11,685 nt of DNA, taken from NCBI GenBank assembly GCA_027022125.1, contig JALVZI010000519.1, positions 9,771-21,455 on the forward strand, written 5' to 3'. Shown here piece after piece: positions 7,050 to 11,685 of this stretch. Position numbers and translations under genes: made by a program. Every line of letters starts with the position of its first letter. Position 1 is the first letter of the stretch. This DNA comes from Anaerolineae bacterium (GTDB lineage Bacteria > Chloroflexota > Anaerolineae > 4572-78). The notes beneath the pieces are model-generated. The model was given only the letters and a program-made list of their open reading frames with translations. It made no database searches and had not been told where the DNA came from.

Positions 7050-9986
7050 GTGACAGCCACCATTCACAGTTTAACCGACCGCACTCAAAATAATTCGGCG
7101 TTTCAACTATGGTTGAACGACATCAACGCTCGATTGATGAAATCCATCAGCAAGTTGGTTTCGCCGGTGCAGCAAGCGGAATGGATTGCACTGCTGAAAT
7201 CTTCCGGCTCACGCGAAGAGATTTTTCCCGCGCTGGTAAAATTGAATTTGCCGCTGGCAACCATTGCCCAACTTTTTGAAGAAACCGCCGCCCTGCTCCC
7301 CGAACATAACCCCGATTACTGGCGACATTTAACATACCTGCAAACGCAAATAATGCGCGTTTTGGACGAAACGTCGAATGTTTCCACCCATCACCAGCGC
7401 ATCGGGTTGCTATCAAAACTGCCGAGTTTGGCGCAAACGTCCTCAAATCCGAAACAAATTTTGGAGAACATCGCTACCCTGCTGGCAGATATTTTTTACA
7501 ACGCCTCCGTCAACCTTTTTTTGAGCGCCAACTCGCACGAACAGTTGAATTTGCAAGTTGCCCACTGGCCGGGCGCAGTTCCCACCGAGCGGGAAAAAGC
7601 AACTTTTTTGCACACTATCACCAACCATTCCGGCGCAGTGAAAGCCGCGCTGGCATCGAGCACGCCGCAAATTGCCCACACAATCGCCTACCCTGCCCCA
7701 CCGAAATTGCCCGCCATTTATGAAGAACTCGCCGCGCCGCTGGTAAAAAACAATACCGTTTTGGGGGTCATTCACATTCTCAATCACGGGTCACAGCCAT
7801 ATACCCTGACGGATTTATCGTTTTTGGATGCCGTCGCCAGCGAATTAACCCTGCTGCTCGACACCGCCGACATGCAATCGGTACTGGCACACAAAGCCAA
7901 AGAACAGCAAATCTTGCTAGAAGCCAACGCCGCGCTGAGTAACAGCGACACCGCCGGAAACGCCATTGACGCTCTGGTTGAAAAAATCACCGAAGCGCTA
8001 AATGTGGGCGCGTGTGTCGTTTCTCGATGGGATGAGGCGACAAAAACCTTCACCGCCATTTCGGAATATGTGACAGGCAAAAAAACTGCCGCACGGCGCA
8101 CATGGCGCAACCTGCACCAACCCATCCCCGTGCAAAATGACCCCATCGGTAAACACGTGTTGGAAACCCGTCAGCCCTTTTTGCAGCACAGCACCACACC
8201 GCGCTATACCGCCCCGCTCACCAAAAATAACTGGCGGCGATACGGCTGGAACAGTATGCTGGCAGTCCCGCTCATCAACCAAAAACAGTTTCTCGGTTTG
8301 TTGGAAGTGTATGACCATGATATGCAGCGCACTTTCTCCACCGACGAAATTCAACTGGCGCAGGCTTTTGCCCACCAAACTTCTGTCACCATCAGCCAGA
8401 TTGATTTGTTGCAAGCAACCCGCGAGCGACTGATGGAAGTCAGCACGCTGTACTCGCTGTCACAGCAACTCATTTCAACCTCTCCATTGGAATTGACCCC
8501 GCTTTTAAATAACATTGTCGCAACCGTTAAAAAAATTGTCGACTGCCGGGCATGCGTTTTGTTTTTGGTGGATGACAGCGGAAAATACCTTGAAATTAAA
8601 GCCGCTACCGGCATCAAAAAGCGATGGCAAGATACCGCACGGCTAAAAATCGGCGAAGGAGCCGCCGGAAAAGCCGTTGCCGAACGCCACACCATTTATG
8701 TACCCGACACTTATGACGACCCCGATTTCATCTTTTTTGACCACTGCGTCCGGTCGCTGGTGGTGGTTCCGCTTATTTTTCAGGGCGAAGTCATCGGCGC
8801 GATAAATTTGGATGATACCAAACCGAATGCTTTCGGCAGGGCACAGGAACGTTTGTTGAGCATCGCCGCCAACCATGCCGCCATCGCCATTCAAAATGCG
8901 CGGCTTTTCCAAAAACTTTCCACCGAAGAACACCGCACCCGCGCCATCATCGAGCACATGGCGGACGGAATTTTGTTAATTAACCGCGACGGCAGTATTA
9001 TCACTGTCAATTCAGCATTAAGCCGTATGGTTGGCATTCGCAGCGCCGCGATGCTGGGGAAAAATATTCACAGCAAAACGTTACCCCCCGCGTTAAAGGC
9101 AATTTCTGCCCCGTTGAAAAAAGACCGGCACACAGGGCATTTGGTTAACACGGTGACACTGCCGGGAAAAGGCGACACCACGTTACGCATTATTGCCACA
9201 CCCGTCACCAATGAGCAGGGACAGCAACTCGGCGAAGTACGGTTAATCCACGACATTACCCGCGAACACCGTTTGGAACAACTCAAAGACGATTTCATTT
9301 CGACCATTTCACACGAGTTGCGCACGCCTTTGTTTTCAATTCAGGGGTTTGTGCGGTTGATTTTAGATGGTGATGTGCCGGATGCCCGCACCCAACGCGA
9401 GTTTCTGACCATCATCGAACGTCAAGCCGACCATCTGGCTGAGTTGGTATCGAATCTGCTTGATTTGAACCGGCTTTCGTCAAACGCGCTGCAATTAAAA
9501 CTCGAACCGATAGACCTGTCGGAAATTCTCACCCGCACCGTCAGTCAATTGGAGGGATTTTCTCGAAAGAAAAAGGTTTATGTCGATACAAAATTGCCTG
9601 CATCGCTGCCACCGGTTATGGGAGATGCCACACGATTGAAACAGGTTTTCACCAATCTCATTGGAAACGCCATAAAATTCACCCCGCAAAGTGGGCGGGT
9701 GTGGGTGCAAGCCAAAGCACAGTCCAATAGTGTGCTCATCAGCGTCACCGATACCGGCATCGGCATCCCCGCGGATGAAATGGAAAGGATTTTCGGGAAA
9801 TTTTACCAAGTTGAAGAGCACAGCACCCGTTCTGCAGAAGGCAGCGGACTGGGGTTACATATTGCCCGTCAATTGATTGAACGACACAACGGCAAAATAT
9901 GGGCGCAGAGCGAATTGGGCAAAGGCAGCACTTTTTTTGTACAGTTGCCCATCGCCACCAGAAAAACATCCCTCAAAGGAGGGTAA
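7050..9986 (+). CDS. Soluble multi-GAF/PAS sensor histidine kinase
   Basis: A 978-residue sensor kinase that autophosphorylates on histidine and passes the phosphate to a receiver domain. In order: an N-terminal helical region of no recognised family (1-115); GAF1 (about 117-275); GAF2 (about 289-456); GAF3 (about 462-624), the most canonical, with IGEGAAGKAV and VVPL-GEVIGAINL; a PAS domain (about 632-735, with ADGILLINRDG); HisKA with the phosphoacceptor in SHELRTPL (H755); and HATPase_c with N box (N869, N873), G1 box DTGIGIP (D901) and G2 box GSGLGLHI (931-938). No signal peptide or membrane segment is visible, so it should be cytoplasmic. The ligands of the GAF domains cannot be told from sequence; cysteines occur in GAF2 (GACVV) and GAF3 (DCRAC, DHC), but no phytochrome-type chromophore motif stands out. 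It is followed 3 nt later by a response regulator, whose ribosome site lies inside its last codons, so the two are translationally linked. Confidence 0.95.
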   Translation: MTATIHSLTDRTQNNSAFQLWLNDINARLMKSISKLVSPVQQAEWIALLKSSGSREEIFPALVKLNLPLATIAQLFEETAALLPEHNPDYWRHLTYLQTQIMRVLDETSNVSTHHQRIGLLSKLPSLAQTSSNPKQILENIATLLADIFYNASVNLFLSANSHEQLNLQVAHWPGAVPTEREKATFLHTITNHSGAVKAALASSTPQIAHTIAYPAPPKLPAIYEELAAPLVKNNTVLGVIHILNHGSQPYTLTDLSFLDAVASELTLLLDTADMQSVLAHKAKEQQILLEANAALSNSDTAGNAIDALVEKITEALNVGACVVSRWDEATKTFTAISEYVTGKKTAARRTWRNLHQPIPVQNDPIGKHVLETRQPFLQHSTTPRYTAPLTKNNWRRYGWNSMLAVPLINQKQFLGLLEVYDHDMQRTFSTDEIQLAQAFAHQTSVTISQIDLLQATRERLMEVSTLYSLSQQLISTSPLELTPLLNNIVATVKKIVDCRACVLFLVDDSGKYLEIKAATGIKKRWQDTARLKIGEGAAGKAVAERHTIYVPDTYDDPDFIFFDHCVRSLVVVPLIFQGEVIGAINLDDTKPNAFGRAQERLLSIAANHAAIAIQNARLFQKLSTEEHRTRAIIEHMADGILLINRDGSIITVNSALSRMVGIRSAAMLGKNIHSKTLPPALKAISAPLKKDRHTGHLVNTVTLPGKGDTTLRIIATPVTNEQGQQLGEVRLIHDITREHRLEQLKDDFISTISHELRTPLFSIQGFVRLILDGDVPDARTQREFLTIIERQADHLAELVSNLLDLNRLSSNALQLKLEPIDLSEILTRTVSQLEGFSRKKKVYVDTKLPASLPPVMGDATRLKQVFTNLIGNAIKFTPQSGRVWVQAKAQSNSVLISVTDTGIGIPADEMERIFGKFYQVEEHSTRSAEGSGLGLHIARQLIERHNGKIWAQSELGKGSTFFVQLPIATRKTSLKGG

Positions 9987-9989
9987 CAT

Positions 9990-11126
9990 ATGAGTACCGT
10001 TTTGGTAATTGACGATGATGTAAATGCCCTGAAGTTACTGGGGTATACGCTGCGCAAAGTCGGTTTTAAAATTCTGCTGGCGCAAAACGGCTTTGAGGGC
10101 TTAAAAAAAGCAGAAGAGCACATACCCGATTTGATTGTATCGGATTTAATGATGCCCCGGATGGACGGGTATGAAGTTACCCGCCGCCTGCGAGCCAACC
10201 CCAAAACCCGTCACATTCCCATCATCATTTTAACCGCGAAATCTCAGGTGCAGGATAAAGTTGCCGGTTTTGAAGCAGGCGCGAACGATTATGTTACCAA
10301 ACCGGTGATGCCCGCCGAACTCATCGCCCGCATAAAAGCCCAACTTGCCGCCCGACCCGCAGTTGCCGCCCCGACACCGCTGCAAGCGCGCGCCCGTCTG
10401 GTTGGTTTTGTGGGCGCAAAAGGGGGCGTTGGGCTAACAACCCTGCTCGTCAATATTGGCTTGGCACTGCAAAAATCGGGTAAAGACGTGATGCTGGTTG
10501 ATTTCAAATCTTCCGGCGGGAATGTATGCCAAATGCTGGGACACGCGCCCAATAATGATTTGCTGACCATATTGCGCAATCCCAGCACTATTGTCACCCC
10601 CGACGACATCGGACGGGCAATGATGCGGCACACTTCGGGGGTAACAATGTTGCCACCGGTACACGGGGTATATGCTCGCTACCACCCCCTTGATGCAAAA
10701 CAAGCCAAAGCCATTTTAAACATTGTTGACGCCAATGTGGATTACGTGTTCATTGATTTAGGAAATGCGATGACCCAAGCCGTTACCTCTGCGCTGAAAA
10801 TTTGCCATCAGATTTGTCTGGTCACCGAACCGAACCTGCTGGCATTCGACCAAGCCCGGCGCATCACCCAATATCTTTCAGATGTGGGATTGAATTCAAA
10901 CAATTTAGGTGCGGTGCTGATTAACCGCAGTCGCACCGGACACGGATTTACCATGTCACAAATTAAAGATATTCTAAAAATTGATGTTTGGGGTATAATT
11001 TCACCAGTGCCGGAACTGGCACACCAAGCGACGCAAGCCAAAACCACCATCGTAGAATTGCAACCCAATCACATCGTTTCGCAACAGTTTGAACAACTGA
11101 TTCCGATTTTTACCTCAAATAGTTAG
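9990..11126 (+). CDS. Response regulator fused to CpaE/TadZ-like ParA-family ATPase
   Basis: A 378-residue two-domain protein. The N-terminal receiver (1-120) has every phosphorylation residue: D9/D10, phosphoacceptor D52 (VSDLMMPRMDGYE), T82 and K104. A short Ala/Pro linker (121-134) leads to a ParA/MinD-like ATPase (about 136-370). Its P-loop is GAKGGVGLTTL (142-152). The signature lysine K144 is kept, but the P-loop lysine before TT is Leu149, a departure also typical of CpaE and TadZ. D171 (LLVD-type, here MLVDFKSSGGN) and DYVFIDLGN (about 249-257) fit the remaining nucleotide-binding motifs. CpaE/TadZ proteins place Tad pilus machinery at the cell pole, usually with a degenerate receiver; here the receiver looks active. 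The ATG has a strong AAGGAGG site (9976-9982) within the end of the kinase gene, 7 nt upstream. The cognate kinase is therefore almost surely the upstream gene. No tad genes are in the window, so the target is unknown. Confidence 0.92.
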   Translation: MSTVLVIDDDVNALKLLGYTLRKVGFKILLAQNGFEGLKKAEEHIPDLIVSDLMMPRMDGYEVTRRLRANPKTRHIPIIILTAKSQVQDKVAGFEAGANDYVTKPVMPAELIARIKAQLAARPAVAAPTPLQARARLVGFVGAKGGVGLTTLLVNIGLALQKSGKDVMLVDFKSSGGNVCQMLGHAPNNDLLTILRNPSTIVTPDDIGRAMMRHTSGVTMLPPVHGVYARYHPLDAKQAKAILNIVDANVDYVFIDLGNAMTQAVTSALKICHQICLVTEPNLLAFDQARRITQYLSDVGLNSNNLGAVLINRSRTGHGFTMSQIKDILKIDVWGIISPVPELAHQATQAKTTIVELQPNHIVSQQFEQLIPIFTSNS

Positions 11127-11129
11127 AAA
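11123..11129 (+). repeat. Left copy of TTAGAAA direct repeat (possible target-site duplication)
   Basis: TTAGAAA abuts the left end of the inverted-repeat element and contains the TAG stop codon (11124-11126) of the response regulator gene. An identical copy abuts the right end. The duplication would have preserved the gene's reading frame and stop. Confidence 0.55.
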
Positions 11130-11277
11130 CCTGATTTCGGGATAAGTGAGACAATATTCAATTGAAGTAAAAATAGTCCACAGATGGACACAGATTACAC
11201 TGATTTTTATTTTTTCTGTGAAAATCTGTGCTCATCTGTGTGAATCTGTGGACTGAAAATTTTATCCCGAATTGAGG
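11130..11277. mobile_element. MITE-like non-coding inverted-repeat element
   Basis: A 148-bp element with no coding capacity. Its ends are CCTGATTTCGGGATAA (11130-11145) and the reverse complement of CCTCAATTCGGGATAA (11262-11277), matching at 14 of 16 positions. Inside lies a second, longer inverted repeat (11175-11254). Between the outer and inner left arms is an AT-rich spacer holding the palindrome TTCAATTGAA (11157-11166). A 7-bp direct repeat TTAGAAA borders both ends. The boundary is ambiguous: counting two more bases as inverted repeat (11128-11279, 16 of 18 matches) would leave only a 3-bp AGA duplication. A MITE mobilised by a transposase elsewhere is the leading reading; a REP-like or transcribed hairpin element is the alternative. 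Confidence 0.6.
11175..11254. repeat. Long hairpin built of phased CACAGAT/ATCTGTG heptamers
   Basis: Left arm 11175-11207 pairs with right arm 11221-11254 (one bulge, a few mismatches, perfect 11-bp base AGTCCACAGAT). The loop is about 13 nt. CACAGAT occurs at 11179 and 11189 with CACTGAT at 11198. ATCTGTG occurs at 11224, 11234 and 11244 with TTCTGTG at 11214, exactly 10 nt apart. As RNA it would fold into a long hairpin downstream of the kinase operon and might act as a 3' stabiliser or weak terminator. Confidence 0.8.
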
Positions 11278-11284
11278 TTAGAAA
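11278..11284 (+). repeat. Right copy of TTAGAAA direct repeat
   Basis: TTAGAAA identical to the copy at 11123-11129 directly follows the element. Together with the next bases it forms AGAAAGGA, the best ribosome binding site for the sirtuin gene. Confidence 0.55.
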
Positions 11285-11299
11285 GGATTTTTCGGCACT

Positions 11300-11685
11300 A
11301 TGACCGATTTTTACGCACAAATTGAAACTGCCAGCCAAATACTTAAACACGCATCGTATGCCATCGCGCTGACCGGCGCGGGCATCAGCACCCCATCCGG
11401 CATTCCAGATTTTCGTAGTCCGGGTTCCGGGCTGTGGACACAAGTGAACCCGATGGATGTCGCATCCATCATCGCCTTTCGCCAGCACCCGGAGATATTT
11501 TACGATTGGGTACGCCCGCTGGCGGGAAAAATCCTCAATGCAGAACCAAATCCGGCGCATTATGCGCTGGCACAACTGGAAGCGGCGGGCATATTAAAAA
11601 CCATCATCACCCAAAATATTGACGGGCTGCACCAAGCCGCCATGAGCAAACAGGTGCTGGAAGTTCACGGACACACGCGCAGCGC
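11300..11685 (+). CDS. Sir2-family NAD-dependent protein deacylase, 3' partial
   Basis: The first 128 residues of a sirtuin, which removes acyl groups from lysine using NAD and releases nicotinamide and O-acyl-ADP-ribose. Seen here: the NAD-binding GAGIS (26-30) with TPSGIPDFR (31-39), the TQNIDGLH motif (104-111), and the catalytic His123 in LEVHGH. The zinc-binding cysteines and the rest of the Rossmann fold lie beyond the window; full members are about 240-260 residues. The ATG at 11300 is supported by AAAGGA at 11282-11287, about 12 nt upstream, a slightly long spacing. The substrate is unknown; a CobB-like role in general deacetylation is the default. It sits on the same strand as the kinase and REC-ATPase, separated from them only by the inverted-repeat element. 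Confidence 0.93.
   Translation, partial: MTDFYAQIETASQILKHASYAIALTGAGISTPSGIPDFRSPGSGLWTQVNPMDVASIIAFRQHPEIFYDWVRPLAGKILNAEPNPAHYALAQLEAAGILKTIITQNIDGLHQAAMSKQVLEVHGHTRS

Noticed and set aside
9990..11126. Chromosome-partition ParA or septum-site MinD
   Set aside because: The fused receiver, the Leu in the P-loop lysine position and the absence of a parB, minC or minE neighbour fit the CpaE/TadZ type better.
11175..11254. Short CRISPR array from the repeated CACAGAT units
   Set aside because: Repeats are only 7 nt with 2-3 nt between them and are arranged as an inverted repeat, without spacers or cas genes.
7050..11685. Sirtuin plus signalling genes as an anti-phage defence system
   Set aside because: The sirtuin has the ordinary deacylase motifs, and no nuclease, Argonaute, TIR, STAND or other effector is present. 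A defence role would be speculation.

Overview
The window looks like a piece of a Chloroflexota genome, probably class Anaerolineae or a relative. The evidence is the style of the secreted proteins: right-handed beta-helix domains with NGGAI-type repeats, strings of Ig-like modules, an IYLPLIFKNY segment and long Pro/Thr (PTPTPT, PTNTP) linkers. This lineage call is inference from protein style; no rRNA or other marker gene is present.

Layout. (1) 1-5211 (+) is the 3' part of a giant, modular, secreted surface protein whose start lies upstream of the window. (2) A strong promoter (TTGCAA, 17 nt, TATAAT) just after its stop drives 5277-6236 (+), a secreted protein with a signal peptide, an SdrD_B/carboxypeptidase-regulatory-like domain, an Ig-like region and an IPETGG plus membrane-anchor tail. 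(3) A bidirectional hairpin terminator (6248-6287) separates it from the convergent 6296-6886 (-), a CDP-alcohol phosphatidyltransferase with an intact active-site signature, possibly of the phosphatidylinositol-phosphate synthase type. (4) A divergent promoter region (6887-7049) leads into a two-gene signalling operon on +: a 978-residue soluble histidine kinase (three GAF domains, PAS, HisKA, HATPase) and, 3 nt downstream, a response regulator fused to a CpaE/TadZ-like ParA-family ATPase with a deviant P-loop. (5) Between that operon and the next gene sits a small non-coding element (about 148 bp). It has terminal inverted repeats, an internal long hairpin of phased CACAGAT heptamers, and a 7-bp direct repeat TTAGAAA at its edges, so it reads as a MITE-like insertion. 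(6) 11300-11685 (+) is the 5' part of a Sir2-family NAD-dependent deacylase, cut by the window end.

How it fits together. The first two genes are cell-surface proteins of unknown ligand. The lipid synthase is an independent membrane-lipid gene. The kinase and REC-ATPase almost certainly form a cognate pair: a cytoplasmic multi-GAF sensor phosphorylating a receiver that could control a polar or localisation-type ATPase. Removing the MITE-like element in silo leaves the sirtuin start only 18 nt after the regulator stop, suggesting that the sirtuin was once the third gene of this operon. The most unusual items are the REC-ATPase pair and the insertion at its stop codon.
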